A DNA stretch of 64,000 nt from Xanthomonas sp. NCPPB 1128 (GCF_001043115.1 NZ_LFME01000005.1:1-64000); one strand, 5' to 3'. Numbered from the stretch's first letter, positions 11,643-23,391 are shown. Program-made: numbers and translations. The notes: generated by a model not told the origin, from the sequence alone.

Positions 11643-11723
11643 AGGCTGACCGTCTTGCGCCGTCACGCGGCGCCCGCACCGGCGCGCGTAGAGTGGATGG
11701 CCGTTGTTGATGGAGCTGCCGCC

Positions 11724-11924
11724 ATGTCGCAATCCCGTTCGCTGTCGCGCTCGTTGAACGACCGCATGATCGCGGGCGTGATGGGCGGCATCGCCCACCG
11801 CTTCGGCTGGAATGCGACCCTGCTGCGGGTGCTGTACGTGGTGGGGTCGATCGTCTCGGCCGCGTTCCCCGGCATCCTGGTCTACCTGATCCTGTGGCTG
11901 CTGATTCCCAACGAAGCCGACTGA
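11724..11924 (+). CDS. PspC domain small membrane protein
   Basis: A 66-residue protein that is essentially one PspC domain: LNDRMIAGVMGGIAHRFGWN followed by one hydrophobic segment ending LVYLILWLLIPNE. PspC proteins sit in the inner membrane and act in the phage-shock/envelope-stress response or its offshoots. No pspA or pspF is visible nearby. A GGAG precedes the ATG by about 8 nt. The downstream gene overlaps its end. Confidence 0.8.
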   Translation: MSQSRSLSRSLNDRMIAGVMGGIAHRFGWNATLLRVLYVVGSIVSAAFPGILVYLILWLLIPNEAD

Positions 11925-12376
11925 AACGATCGCTGCCGCTGGCTTGGCGCCGCGTTGGCATCGCCGTCGGCGTTCTGTGGACCTCGCCCAACACCGCCCT
12001 GGGTGTGCTCGCCGGTGCCATCGCGCTGGTCTTCGGTGCGCGCCTGCGCTTCAGCCGTCGCGAACTTGCGTTGGTGTTCGAACGGGTGCCAATGCGGCCG
12101 CGCGGGGCGATGACCCTGGGCAACGTGATCCTGCTCAGTGCCGACGATCTGGACGTGGCCTGCGCCACCTACGAGCACGCTGCCGGTCGCTGCCGGCATC
12201 CGGCAGTACGGCTCGGCGACCACGAGCGTGCGCACGTGCTGCAGTACATGCTGCTGGGGCCGTTGTTCCTGCCGGTCTACCTGGCCTGCGGTGGGGTCAG
12301 CGTGCGCAATCCGCTGGAGCGCGCCGCCGATCGCTACGCGCTGCACGGCCGCGGCTGGTGGCCGGGGAGTGGCTGA
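11894..12376 (+). CDS. Hypothetical protein with an HExxH-like motif
   Basis: A 160-residue protein I do not recognise. It has a basic N-terminus, a hydrophobic segment (about residues 36-50), and H110-E-R-A-H114 in LGDHERAHVLQYML, followed by a second hydrophobic stretch. The HExxH pattern could be a metal site, but most of the protease fold is missing at this length. The GTG start overlaps the PspC gene by 31 nt, suggesting coupling; later starts are possible because no clear Shine-Dalgarno sequence is visible. It ends just before a GTAG-type REP. Confidence 0.6.
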   Translation: MAADSQRSRLKRSLPLAWRRVGIAVGVLWTSPNTALGVLAGAIALVFGARLRFSRRELALVFERVPMRPRGAMTLGNVILLSADDLDVACATYEHAAGRCRHPAVRLGDHERAHVLQYMLLGPLFLPVYLACGGVSVRNPLERAADRYALHGRGWWPGSG

Positions 12377-12424
12377 GTGCGTGGCGCCAGCAAACAGCTG
12401 CTTTCGCAATGCATGACGTTGTCG

Positions 12425-12494
12425 CGTAGGAGCGGCTTCAGCCGCGACGGGCTTTACCGGGAACGCCCCGGTCGCGGCTGAAGCCGCTCCTACG
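12425..12494. repeat. GTAG-type REP palindrome pair
   Basis: Two perfect inverted 24-nt arms (12425-12448 and 12471-12494), the first starting CGTAGGAGCGGCTTCAGCC, with a 22-nt centre. The GTAG head followed by a GC palindrome is the hallmark of REP elements mobilised by RAYT (TnpA-REP) transposases in Xanthomonas, Stenotrophomonas and Pseudomonas. It lies between two convergent genes and may also terminate transcription. Confidence 0.85.
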
Positions 12495-12526
12495 GATGTA
12501 CGAGTGGCGCTTGTTAGTGGCTCGCG

Positions 12527-13738
12527 TCAGTCGAGCCGGGCGAAGCCGAACAGGCGCTTGAGCGGATGCGCGTGCCGCTCGATCTGCGCGCGCAGCAGGC
12601 CGGCGCCGATCATGCTGTAGGTGATGCCGTTGCCGCCGTAGGCCATCGCGAACTGCACGCGCGGACCATGCTGCGGGTGCGGGCCGAAGAACGGCAGGCC
12701 GTCCTCGGTCTCGGCGAAGGTGCCGGCCCAGGCGAAGGTCGGCTGCAGCTCCAGCCCGGGCATCACCTTGGCGATCTTGCGCGACAGCGTGCGTGCCTTG
12801 CTGTCCACGCGTGCGTCGCGACGCGCCGGCACATCCACGCTGTCGTCCTCGCCGCCGGCGACGATGCGGCCGTTGCCGGTACTGCGCAGGTACAGATACG
12901 GGCGCGCGCTTTCCCAGATCATGGTGTCGCGCAGCGGGCCGAGCACGGAGGGTTCCAGCGGGTCGCTGACGAAGGCGTAGCTGCTGCGGTTGCGCGCCAC
13001 GCGCTGGTCGAGCCAGTGCTGGTTGGCGTAGCCGGCGGCCATCACCACGTGGCCGGCACGCACCTGCGCGCCCTGGTCGGTATGCAGGGTCACGCCGCGG
13101 CCATGGACCACGATCCGCGCGATGCGAGTGCGGTCGTAGACGCCGACACCGCGTCGGAAGGCGCGGCCGAGCAGACGGTAGGTGAGGCGGTATGGATCCA
13201 CCCGCGCCGCCTGGTGGCTGAGGATCGCGCCGTGCGCCTGGAGGCCGTAGTCGGCGTCCAGCGCCTTCGCATCCAGCCATGCCACGTCCAGGCCGTGTCG
13301 CGCACGCACTTCCAGCTCTTCCTGCAGCACCCGCACGTGCCGGCGTTTGCTGGCGTAGTAAAGGCTGTCGTTCCAGCCGAAGTCGACATCGCGCAGTGGC
13401 CGCACCAGCTCGCGCAACTGCTCAAGGGCCTGCGCGCAGGCGCCATAGGCCAGTGCCGCAGCCGGTTCGCCATAGCGCTTGGCCAGGTCGATCAGGTGGG
13501 TGTCGATCTCGTACTGCAACAGGGCCGTGCTGGCCGCGGTGCTGCCCCAGCCGATGTCGCGCTGCTCCAGGAGCGTTACGGCGTGCCCGTGCGAGCTCAG
13601 TTCTTCGGCGATCAGCGCGCCGGTGATGCCGCCGCCGACGATGGCGACATCGCAGCGCACGTCGTCGCGCAGCTGCGGAAAACTCTGCATGAGGCCGTTG
13701 CGGACCGACCAGAAGGGATAACCGCTCTTGAGATCCAT
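12527..13738 (-). CDS. FAD-dependent oxidoreductase, DAO family
   Basis: A 403-residue flavoprotein of the D-amino-acid oxidase/glycine oxidase superfamily. The dinucleotide-binding motif is DVAIVGGGITGALIAEELSS (about residues 29-48), and the C-terminal flavin contact is AYGGNGITYSMIGAGLLRA. The substrate is not evident; such proteins oxidise amines, amino acids or sarcosine-like compounds. No Rieske centre follows the FAD domain. It stands alone in its orientation. Confidence 0.75.
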   Translation of the reverse strand: MDLKSGYPFWSVRNGLMQSFPQLRDDVRCDVAIVGGGITGALIAEELSSHGHAVTLLEQRDIGWGSTAASTALLQYEIDTHLIDLAKRYGEPAAALAYGACAQALEQLRELVRPLRDVDFGWNDSLYYASKRRHVRVLQEELEVRARHGLDVAWLDAKALDADYGLQAHGAILSHQAARVDPYRLTYRLLGRAFRRGVGVYDRTRIARIVVHGRGVTLHTDQGAQVRAGHVVMAAGYANQHWLDQRVARNRSSYAFVSDPLEPSVLGPLRDTMIWESARPYLYLRSTGNGRIVAGGEDDSVDVPARRDARVDSKARTLSRKIAKVMPGLELQPTFAWAGTFAETEDGLPFFGPHPQHGPRVQFAMAYGGNGITYSMIGAGLLRAQIERHAHPLKRLFGFARLD

Positions 13739-13915
13739 GACGCCCCGGCGCAGAAAGGATGTGCGACTTACGCGCAGCCCCGGTTAAGTCCGCGTGACGC
13801 GGCGCAAACGTCATGTTCGGGCAAACAGCCGCGATTAACCTCGGTGCAGAAGTCCCTCACATGGCGCTGTGTATGGTGCGCGCCAGTTCCACGAATTCCC
13901 TGTAGAGGAAGCGTC

Positions 13916-14131
13916 ATGTCGGTCGTTCTGTACATCGGTGGCAGCAAGGACGGAGAGAAGGGCGTCGTCCCCTACGGTTTCCGCAAGTCCATGAAGGAAA
14001 CCGAGGCCGGCCCGGAGATCTATGTCGAGCGCGTGCTGGCATTGAGCGACCGGCAGGTGCGGATCATGGCCCTGGAATCGCTGCAGGACGATATCGTGGT
14101 AGAACGCCTGCACAGGTATTATTCGCGTTGA
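13916..14131 (+). CDS. Small conserved-looking protein of unknown function
   Basis: A 71-residue protein (MSVVLYIGGSKDGEKGVVPY at the start) with no signal peptide, membrane segment or motif I recognise. AGAGGAAG lies 6 nt before the ATG, giving good support for translation. It precedes the LOV kinase on the same strand by about 75 nt. The function is unknown. Confidence 0.6.
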   Translation: MSVVLYIGGSKDGEKGVVPYGFRKSMKETEAGPEIYVERVLALSDRQVRIMALESLQDDIVVERLHRYYSR

Positions 14132-14206
14132 CGCCGGCATGCGAACCCCGGTGTGGCCGCTCGCCTAGGCGGGCCAGCGACGGTTCGCATCGACCTGCCA
14201 TCGCCC

Positions 14207-15841
14207 ATGCCCGCACCAGAAACCAGCAACCGCCCGGCGCCGCCGACGACCGTCGATCCTGACGCACCCACCGACATGTCCAACCAGCGCAGCGATATCT
14301 TCTTCGCTGCGGTGCAGACGACCCGCATGCCGATGATCGTGACCGATCCGCGGCAGCCGGACAACCCGATCATCTTCGTCAACCGCGCGTTCCTGGAGAT
14401 GACCGGCTACGGCCGCGATGAGCTGATCGGCAACAATTGCCGCTTCCTGCAGGGGCCGGACACCGATCGCGAGACGGTGCGCAGCGTCCGCGATGCGATC
14501 ACCTCGCATGACGAAGTGGCGGTAGAGATCCTCAACTACCGCAAGGACGGTTCCAGCTTCTGGAACGCGCTCTACATCTCCCCGGTCTACGACGACCGCG
14601 GCGAGTTGGTGTACTTCTTCGGTTCGCAGTTGGACGTCAGCCGTCGCCGGGATGCCGAGGACGCGCTGCGCCAGGCGCAGAAAATGGAAGCGCTGGGCCA
14701 GCTCACCGGCGGCATCGCGCACGACTTCAACAACCTGCTGCAGGTCATGTCCGGGTATCTGGAACTGATCGAGCATGCGGTCGAGAGCGAGCCGCTGAAT
14801 CCGTCGCTGCTGCGCAAGAGCGTGGAGCGCGCACGCGATGCCGCAGGCCAGGCCGCGCGCCTGACCCAGCAGTTGCTGGCGTTCGCCCGCAAACAGAAGC
14901 TGGAAGGGCGCGTGCTCAACCTCAATGCCCTGGTGGCCGGGATGAGCGACGTGGCCGAGCGCACCCTGGGCGACGGCATCGCGTTCTCGCTGGAGCTGGC
15001 GCCGGACCTGCGCAACTGCCGGATCGACCCAACCCAGGCCGAAGTGGCGCTGCTGAACATCCTGATCAACGCCCGCGACGCGATGGCCGAACAGGCGGCG
15101 CCGCGCCTGGTGATCCAGACCCGCAACGTCTCGGTGCGCGCCGACGAGCCCACCACCTACGACAACTTGCTGCCCGGCCATTACGTGTGCGTGTCGATCA
15201 CCGACAACGGCAGCGGCATGCCGCCGGAGGTGCTGGCGCGGGTGCTGGATCCGTTCTTCACCACCAAGGAAGAGGGCAAGGGCACCGGCCTGGGCCTGTC
15301 GATGGTGTATGGCTTCGCCAAGCAGTCCGGCGGCGCGGTGCGCCTGTATTCGGAGGATGGCCACGGCACCACCGTGCGCCTGTACTTCCCGATCGACGAT
15401 AACGTCGAGAACATGGCGCCGCGCGATTCGCGCACGCGCCGTCCGTTCGATCGCCAGGGCGACGAGACCATCCTGATCGTCGAGGACCGGCCGGACATCG
15501 CCGAACTGGCGCGGCTGTTCCTGGAGGACCAGGGCTACGCCACGCACGTGGTGTACAACGCCCGCGAGGCGCTGGAGTTGCTCGACACCGGCGTGCACGT
15601 GGACCTGCTGTATTCGGACCTGATCATGCCCGGCGGCCTCAATGGCGTGATGCTTGCGCGCGAGGCGCGGCGGCGTCGGCCCAAGATCAAGGTGCTGTTG
15701 ACCACCGGCTACGCCGAGTCCTCGATCGAGCGCACCGATGCCGGCGGCAACGAGTTCGACGTGCTGGCCAAGCCCTACAACCGCCAGGAACTCACCCGTA
15801 AGGTGCGCATGGTGCTGGACGGTCCCAACGGGGTCAGCTGA
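14207..15841 (+). CDS. LOV-domain hybrid histidine kinase (blue-light photoreceptor)
   Basis: A 544-residue soluble sensor. Residues about 30-140 form a LOV-type PAS domain with the flavin-binding motif [10 protein letters not shown]78 is positioned to form the light-induced cysteinyl-flavin adduct. A HisKA/HWE-like dimerisation domain follows with H172 in [12 protein letters not shown], then a HATPase (N-box [13 protein letters not shown]-box [12 protein letters not shown]), and a C-terminal receiver with LIVEDRPD and acceptor Asp in [11 protein letters not shown]. The layout and length match the LOV kinase of Xanthomonas citri, which affects motility, adhesion and virulence in light. The start is the ATG of MPAPETS; a GTG 54 nt upstream and a later ATG (MSNQRSD) are alternatives. 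Confidence 0.9.
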   Translation: MPAPETSNRPAPPTTVDPDAPTDMSNQRSDIFFAAVQTTRMPMIVTDPRQPDNPIIFVNRAFLEMTGYGRDELIGNNCRFLQGPDTDRETVRSVRDAITSHDEVAVEILNYRKDGSSFWNALYISPVYDDRGELVYFFGSQLDVSRRRDAEDALRQAQKMEALGQLTGGIAHDFNNLLQVMSGYLELIEHAVESEPLNPSLLRKSVERARDAAGQAARLTQQLLAFARKQKLEGRVLNLNALVAGMSDVAERTLGDGIAFSLELAPDLRNCRIDPTQAEVALLNILINARDAMAEQAAPRLVIQTRNVSVRADEPTTYDNLLPGHYVCVSITDNGSGMPPEVLARVLDPFFTTKEEGKGTGLGLSMVYGFAKQSGGAVRLYSEDGHGTTVRLYFPIDDNVENMAPRDSRTRRPFDRQGDETILIVEDRPDIAELARLFLEDQGYATHVVYNAREALELLDTGVHVDLLYSDLIMPGGLNGVMLAREARRRRPKIKVLLTTGYAESSIERTDAGGNEFDVLAKPYNRQELTRKVRMVLDGPNGVS

Positions 15842-15936
15842 CGCGACAGGTCGGCGCGCGCCTGTCAACGGGTTCCCCGGCGGCGCGCGCACTGCGAAAA
15901 TGCGGGTTTTCCGCAAGGCGGCTTCGGCCGGACGCA

Positions 15937-18306
<2,370 letters not shown>

Positions 18307-18313
18307 GGTGGCA

Positions 18314-18372
18314 GGAGGAGCGCCGGTGCGCCTGCGCCGGTCGCTCCAATGACGACCGCTCGCTGCGGTCGT
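18314..18372. terminator. Two hairpins between convergent tex and hybrid kinase
   Basis: An imperfect GC stem around GGAGCGCCGG...CCGGTCGCTCC is followed by a perfect 8-bp stem ACGACCGC/GCGGTCGT with loop TCGCT (18352-18372). Placement between converging genes suggests bidirectional termination; T-runs are absent. Confidence 0.4.
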
Positions 18373-18385
18373 GCAACGCGGCCGA

Positions 18386-21300
18386 TCAGGCCGATTCGAC
18401 GCGCGGGTGCGGGTCGCTGGCGAGCGCGGCGGCTGGCGGCGTCACCAGCGATGCGGCCAGCCCGAGCAGCTTGACCGGGTCCACCGGCTTGCCCAGGTGC
18501 GCATCGAAGCCGGCCTCCAGAGCCAGCGCGCGATCCTCGCTGCGCACGTAGGCGGTCAGGGCGATGGCCGGGATGCGGCTGGCCGCTCCGGCGCCGCGGC
18601 TGCGGATGCTGCGGATCAGGCTGTGACCGTCGCGGCGCGGCATGCCCACGTCGCTGACCAGCAGCGCATATGGCCGCTCGCGCAGCAGCGCTTCGGCATC
18701 GTCGGCGCAGACCGCGGTCTCGACCACGGCACCGGCCTCCTGCAGGAAACGCTGGGTGACGCCGCGCGAATCCATGTCGTCGTCCACCACCAGCACGCGC
18801 ACGCCATCCAGGCGCATGCCGCCACGACGCAGCATGCCGCCGGACAGCGCCGCGTCGCCGCCGCGGCGGATCGGATCCAGGCTCTGCAGATCGTTGCGCG
18901 GCAGCAGCAGGGTGAAGGTCGCACCCAGGCCGACGCCGTCGCTGCTGACCGACAATTGCCCTTGGTGCAGTTCGGCCAGTTGCTTGGCGATCGCCAGGCC
19001 CAGGCCGAGGCCGCCGGCGCTGCGCGTGCTGCTCGCGTCGGCCTGGCGGAAGCGGTCGAACACGTGCGGCAGGAACGCCGGGTCGATGCCGATGCCGGTA
19101 TCGCCCACGGCGATGCGCACATGGGTGCTGGTGCTGTCCAGGGTCACCGTGACCGTGCCGGCGCTGGGGGTGAACTTGATCGCGTTGCCGACCAGATTGG
19201 TCAGCACCTGCTGCAGCCGCACCCGATCGCCCAGATAGGGCAGGGCGGGTGCTTCGTCGGCGACCAGCACGATGTCGATGCCCTTGTTCTGCGCGCCGGG
19301 GCGCGCCGCATCGATGGTCTCGCCCAGCAGCGCGCGCAGATCCACCTCGCCGGCTTCCAGGCGCACCTTGCCGGACAGGATGGCGCTCATGTCCAACAGG
19401 TCGTCGATGATCTGCGCCTGCGAGTGCGCGCTGCGCTCGATCACCTCCAGGCCCTTGGCCAGGTCCTTCTCGCGCACCGCGTCGTCCTGCATCAGCCGCG
19501 ACCAGCCCAGGATCGCGTTGAGCGGCGTGCGCAGCTCGTGGCTGAGCGTGGCCAGGAATTCGTCCTTCATGCGGCTGGCGCGCTCGGCCTCGCTGCGCGC
19601 GCTCTGCTCGGCGGCGAGCAGCTGCTGCAGGCGCAGATCGGTGCCGCGGCGTTCGATGATGATGCCGGCCAGGTGCGAGGCCGAGCGCGCCAGGTCCTGT
19701 TCGTGCGGGTTGGGGTAGTGCACGAACGGGTAGTACAGCGCGACCACGCCCAGCACTTCGCCGTCGCTGGCCAGGATCGGCGTCGAGCAGCAGGCGACGA
19801 TGTCCGCCTCCAGGGCGGTGGTCAGATAGTCCTGCCAATGCGGATTCACCCGCACGTCGCTGCACAGCACCTGCCGGCGCAGATAGGCGGCGCGACCGCA
19901 GCAGCCGGTATTGGGATTGATCGGCAGGCGCTGCACCGCCTTGCGGAAGGCGGGCGGCATGCTCGGCGCGGCCCCTTCCAGCAGGCACTGGCGGTGCTCG
20001 TCGACCAGCATGATGGTGCAGCGCAGGCCGACATCGCTCTGCGACTCGATGCCCCGCGCGATGGCCTCCAGCACGGTGTTGAGCGGCTTGCCGGTGGTGA
20101 TCATCGCCAGCGCCGCGCGCTCGGCGGCGGTGGCATTCTCGATGCGCTTGCGTTCGGCGATGTCCAGCAGCGAGCCGATGAAGCCGAGGAACTGGCCCGA
20201 CGAACTGAAGCGCGGCGTGGCGGTATCCACGCACCAGCGGTATTCGCCGTCGTGGCGGCGCAGGCGGTATTCCACCGTGTAGGCGCGGCGGTCGGCGCAG
20301 GCACGCGCCAGGGTGCGGCCGACCGAGGCAAGGTCGTCTGCATGGAGCATTTCCTGCCAGCCGCTGCCCAGCGCCTCCTGCTCGCTCTGCCCGGTGAACA
20401 GATACCACTGGCGGCTGACGTACTCGCAATCGCCGTCGGCATTGGACATCCAGATCATCACCGGCGCGTTGTCGCACAGCTGGCGGAAGCGCAGCTCGCT
20501 CTCCTGTAGGCGCTGTTCGACCAGGCGGCGGTCGTGGATGTCGGTATTGGTGCCGATCCAGCGCACGATGCGGCCGCTTTCGTCGCGGATCGGCAGGGCC
20601 CGGCCGAGATGCCAGCGGTACTCGCCGTCGTGGCGACGCAGCGGATACTCGATCTCGTACGGCTTGCCGCTGCGCAGCGCCTCCGGCCACACCTCCATCA
20701 CCCGCGTCAGGCCTTCCTCGGTGTGTACCTTGCGCCAGCTCTCGTAGCCGGCCTCACCGACAGCCAGCCCGGTGTACTCGTACCAGCGGCGATTGAAGTA
20801 GTCGACGTGGCCGTCGGGCATGGCGGTGAACACGATCTGCGGCATCGCATCGGCCAGTTCGCTCAGACGCGCGGCGCTGCTGGCCAGTTCATCTTGCGCA
20901 CCCGCGCGTTGCATCGATTCCCAGCAGCGTGCCGCCACCAGCCGCACCAGCTCGATCTCGGCCGAGGTCCACACGCGCGGATGTGCCTGGTGCACGCCGA
21001 TCGCGGCCACCAGGCGGCCGGCCTTATGCAGCGGCGCAGTAAGCACCGCGCGCATGCCCAGGCGACGGTAGTTGGGGTCGTCCAGGCGCATCGGCGGCTG
21101 GTGGGTCTCGGTGTCCTGCACCACCCACGGCCGGTTTTCGCGCATGCACTCCAGCAGGTCGCTGCCGAAATCGCTGAAGCGCGAGCGCCCGAGCAGGTGC
21201 GAGGCGCCGTCGACGTAGTCGGCGCGCACGTCGAACACGTCCTCATCGGCCTCGACGATCGCGTAGGCGCAGCGATTGGCGCCGAGGTGCTGGCCGAGCA

Positions 21301-22231
21301 GGGCGGCACCGGTCTCGCAGATGGCTTCGGTGCTGTGCAGGTTCTGCAGGGTGTCCTCGAGCATCAGCAGGAAGCTGTCGTGCGCTTGCGCGCGCGCCTG
21401 TTCGGTGCGGTCGATCCCGTGTACCAGGATCCCGCTGACCTTGCCTTCGGCGTCGTGCATCGGCTGGTACACGCATTCCAGCGTGGTTTCCGAGGTCGCT
21501 TCGTGCGGGCTGCGGCACAATTGGAAGGTCATCGACTCGTCGATGAAGGCCTGGCCGCTGGTCCGGACATTGTCGAGCAGGCCGATGACGCCCTGCTGCT
21601 GGATTTCGGGAATGGCCTCGGTCAGCGGCCGGCCAACCACCTCGCGCGGTCCGACCAACTGCTGGTAGCGCCGGTTGACGGTCTCGATCACGTAATCCGG
21701 GCCGCGCAGGATCGCCAGCGCCGCCGGCGACTGCTCGAAGGCGTCGGCCATCTGCGCACGTTGCGCGTCCAGCGCCTTCAGCAGCGTGTCGCGTTCGCGC
21801 GCCAGGGTGATCCGCGCGGTGTCCTCGGTGCACACGCACAGCACACCGGCGATGCGGCCCTCGTCGTCGAACAGCGGGCTGTAGGAGAAGGTGAAATACA
21901 CCTGCTCGCTGTAGCCGTTGCGCAGCATCGTCAACGGGATATGTTCGTTCCAGGTCGATTCGCCGCTGACCATCACCCGGTCGGCCTGTGCCCGCACCTC
22001 CGGCCAGACGTCCGGCCACACCTCCTCCATCGGCCGCGCGAAGCCCTGCGGATGCCGCAACCCGAGGATCGGCACGTAGGCGTCGTTGTAGAGGTTGAAC
22101 TGCCGTTCGCCCCAGCGCACCGCCATCGGGAACCGCGAGTTCAGGCAGATCGACAGCGCGGTCAGCAGGCTCCGCGGCCACTGCTCCATCGGGCCAAGTT
22201 CGTGCTCACGCCAATCGATGGCGCGCAGCAA
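18386..22231 (-). CDS. Multi-PAS/GAF hybrid sensor histidine kinase
   Basis: About 1281 residues with no clear transmembrane helix. The N-terminus (LLRAIDWREHELGPMEQWPR) is a PAS-like input seen in cytoplasmic hybrid kinases; further PAS units follow, with GAF-like regions near residues 290-430 and 705-870. HisKA carries SHELRTPLNAILGW near residue 900, then HATPase (NLVGNAIKFTPSAG, GGLGLGLAIAKQ) and a C-terminal receiver (VLVVDDDMDS; acceptor Asp near 1194 in LLVSDVGMPRRDG). The start is uncertain: the annotated TTG is the only conventional start before an upstream stop, yet the preceding codons also look like this family. A single receiver gene lies just upstream on the same strand. Confidence 0.88.
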   Translation of the reverse strand: MLRAIDWREHELGPMEQWPRSLLTALSICLNSRFPMAVRWGERQFNLYNDAYVPILGLRHPQGFARPMEEVWPDVWPEVRAQADRVMVSGESTWNEHIPLTMLRNGYSEQVYFTFSYSPLFDDEGRIAGVLCVCTEDTARITLARERDTLLKALDAQRAQMADAFEQSPAALAILRGPDYVIETVNRRYQQLVGPREVVGRPLTEAIPEIQQQGVIGLLDNVRTSGQAFIDESMTFQLCRSPHEATSETTLECVYQPMHDAEGKVSGILVHGIDRTEQARAQAHDSFLLMLEDTLQNLHSTEAICETGAALLGQHLGANRCAYAIVEADEDVFDVRADYVDGASHLLGRSRFSDFGSDLLECMRENRPWVVQDTETHQPPMRLDDPNYRRLGMRAVLTAPLHKAGRLVAAIGVHQAHPRVWTSAEIELVRLVAARCWESMQRAGAQDELASSAARLSELADAMPQIVFTAMPDGHVDYFNRRWYEYTGLAVGEAGYESWRKVHTEEGLTRVMEVWPEALRSGKPYEIEYPLRRHDGEYRWHLGRALPIRDESGRIVRWIGTNTDIHDRRLVEQRLQESELRFRQLCDNAPVMIWMSNADGDCEYVSRQWYLFTGQSEQEALGSGWQEMLHADDLASVGRTLARACADRRAYTVEYRLRRHDGEYRWCVDTATPRFSSSGQFLGFIGSLLDIAERKRIENATAAERAALAMITTGKPLNTVLEAIARGIESQSDVGLRCTIMLVDEHRQCLLEGAAPSMPPAFRKAVQRLPINPNTGCCGRAAYLRRQVLCSDVRVNPHWQDYLTTALEADIVACCSTPILASDGEVLGVVALYYPFVHYPNPHEQDLARSASHLAGIIIERRGTDLRLQQLLAAEQSARSEAERASRMKDEFLATLSHELRTPLNAILGWSRLMQDDAVREKDLAKGLEVIERSAHSQAQIIDDLLDMSAILSGKVRLEAGEVDLRALLGETIDAARPGAQNKGIDIVLVADEAPALPYLGDRVRLQQVLTNLVGNAIKFTPSAGTVTVTLDSTSTHVRIAVGDTGIGIDPAFLPHVFDRFRQADASSTRSAGGLGLGLAIAKQLAELHQGQLSVSSDGVGLGATFTLLLPRNDLQSLDPIRRGGDAALSGGMLRRGGMRLDGVRVLVVDDDMDSRGVTQRFLQEAGAVVETAVCADDAEALLRERPYALLVSDVGMPRRDGHSLIRSIRSRGAGAASRIPAIALTAYVRSEDRALALEAGFDAHLGKPVDPVKLLGLAASLVTPPAAALASDPHPRVESA

Positions 22232-22346
22232 GGCCCCCGTAGCGCTGCCGGCGGGAAACCGGACAGGAGGCGGCGAACAGTCCTTGGCGTTGATGGCTGA
22301 GTCCCTCGAATCGTTCCGCCAGGCGGCGGGCTACAACCGGGGATTC

Positions 22347-22727
22347 TCAGGGGCGTGCGGTGGTCTTGGCGTGAGCGTCCTGCAACGCCTTGATCAGCTG
22401 TTCGGACAGGTAAGGCTTGGTCAGCACCACGCCGGCGGCGAAGCCGGTGGGCAGGGCATCGGCAGCCACGCCAGTGGCGAGCACGAAGGGGGTCCCGCGT
22501 TCGCTCAGCGCCCGGGCCACCGGTTCACTGGTTTCGCCGGCGGAGAGGCGGAAGTCGAGCACGGCCCGGTCCGGGCGTTCGCTGTCGATCAGCGCAAGGG
22601 CCTGCTGCACGGATGCGGCGACGCCGACCACCTCGGCACCGGCCTGGGCAAGCTGCAACTCCAGCAGCGTGGCGTTCATCTCGTCGTTCTCGACCACCAG
22701 GATACGCAGGCCCCGCAATGCCGACAT
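22347..22727 (-). CDS. Stand-alone response regulator receiver protein
   Basis: A 126-residue single REC domain with no output domain: acidic pocket in ILVVENDEMN, acceptor Asp in DRAVLDFRLSAG, conserved lysine in VVLTKPYLSEQL. It lies about 115 nt upstream of the hybrid kinase on the same strand, so it is likely a phosphoryl partner, as in phosphorelays. The start chosen is MSALRGLRIL; an upstream GTG would add 16 residues. Confidence 0.8.
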   Translation of the reverse strand: MSALRGLRILVVENDEMNATLLELQLAQAGAEVVGVAASVQQALALIDSERPDRAVLDFRLSAGETSEPVARALSERGTPFVLATGVAADALPTGFAAGVVLTKPYLSEQLIKALQDAHAKTTARP

Positions 22728-22854
22728 CGCTTGCTCGTTAAGGTTTGGGAACGGAAAGTATAGCGGGACCGTCACGGCCGCCGCCTAGACAAACGAGTGC
22801 AGGAAGATGAAGCGTTTACCTGCAATCGCCGTCGACGTATGCGACGCGGTCGCG

Positions 22855-22884
22855 AAAAAAACAAACGGCAGCCGAAGCTGCCGT
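22855..22884 (-). terminator. Intrinsic terminator downstream of tRNA-Leu
   Basis: On the minus strand a perfect 8-bp stem ACGGCAGC/GCTGCCGT closes a UUCG tetraloop and is followed by TTTGTTTTTTTT. A textbook rho-independent terminator placed directly after the tRNA-Leu gene. Confidence 0.9.
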
Positions 22885-22890
22885 CAGTCC

Positions 22891-22977
22891 TGGTGCCGAA
22901 GGTGGGACTCGAACCCACACGCTTTTAAGGGCGGCGGATTTTGAGTCCGCTGCGTCTACCGATTCCGCCACTTCGGC
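22891..22977 (-). tRNA. tRNA-Leu (anticodon CAA)
   Basis: An 87-nt class II tRNA read on the minus strand, starting GCCGAAGTGGCGGAATCGGT and ending CTTCGGCACCA, with the CCA encoded. The anticodon stem GCGGA/TCCGC encloses CTCAAAA, giving anticodon CAA (decodes UUG). The long variable arm and GGTTCGAGTCC T-arm are intact. Followed by a strong terminator. Confidence 0.95.
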
Positions 22978-23362
22978 GCGGCCGCGGAGTATAGCCGACA
23001 GTTCGGTCGCGCCGCCAGCGGGTCCGCATTCGCCGTCGAGGCCTGGCAGGTGAGGGGCGTTGGCGGAGATCGAGGCGTTCTTGAACTTCTCTCTCTCTAT
23101 CTATCTACAAGCGGTGCGCCGTTGCTGCTTCCTTCGCTGCGCGCTTGCCGGGTACGCTTTCGCGTTGTGCCGATATCGGCAATCGCAGGTGACGGGTGCC
23201 GACGTGGCTGCCGGGGCGACTTCGCGTCGCGCGTCGTCGCGAACGCAGGTCGCATCGGTGGTGTGGCGGGAGGCGCGCACCTCGCGCAATGCAGGCGTGC
23301 GCTGATTTCATTGGGCGTGGCGAGGGCTGCTGCGAGGTCGCCAACGATCCGCAAAAAAACGC
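22978..23362. other. Non-coding gap before the tRNA array
   Basis: About 385 nt without a convincing gene. It contains a short pyrimidine microsatellite (CTCTCTCTCTATCTATCTA, near 23089-23105). Open frames here lack ribosome sites and family motifs. Confidence 0.6.
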
Positions 23363-23391
23363 TTGCGTGTGCCGATCACGATCGTTAATAT
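23363..23391 (+). promoter_or_regulatory. Sigma-70-type promoter of the first tRNA-Ala/Glu unit
   Basis: TTGCGT and TAATAT separated by 17 nt, ending about 20 nt before tRNA-Ala. A GC-bearing discriminator (TCCGCTCC) fits a stringently controlled stable-RNA promoter. Confidence 0.65.

Noticed and set aside
20534-22300. Long plus-strand open frames opposite the hybrid kinase (also 18371-20509)
   Set aside because: No family motifs or ribosome sites; the minus-strand frame shows PAS, GAF, HisKA, HATPase and receiver signatures throughout.
23089-23105. CT/CTAT microsatellite as a phase-variation switch
   Set aside because: It is short, imperfect and not within or directly before any convincing gene.
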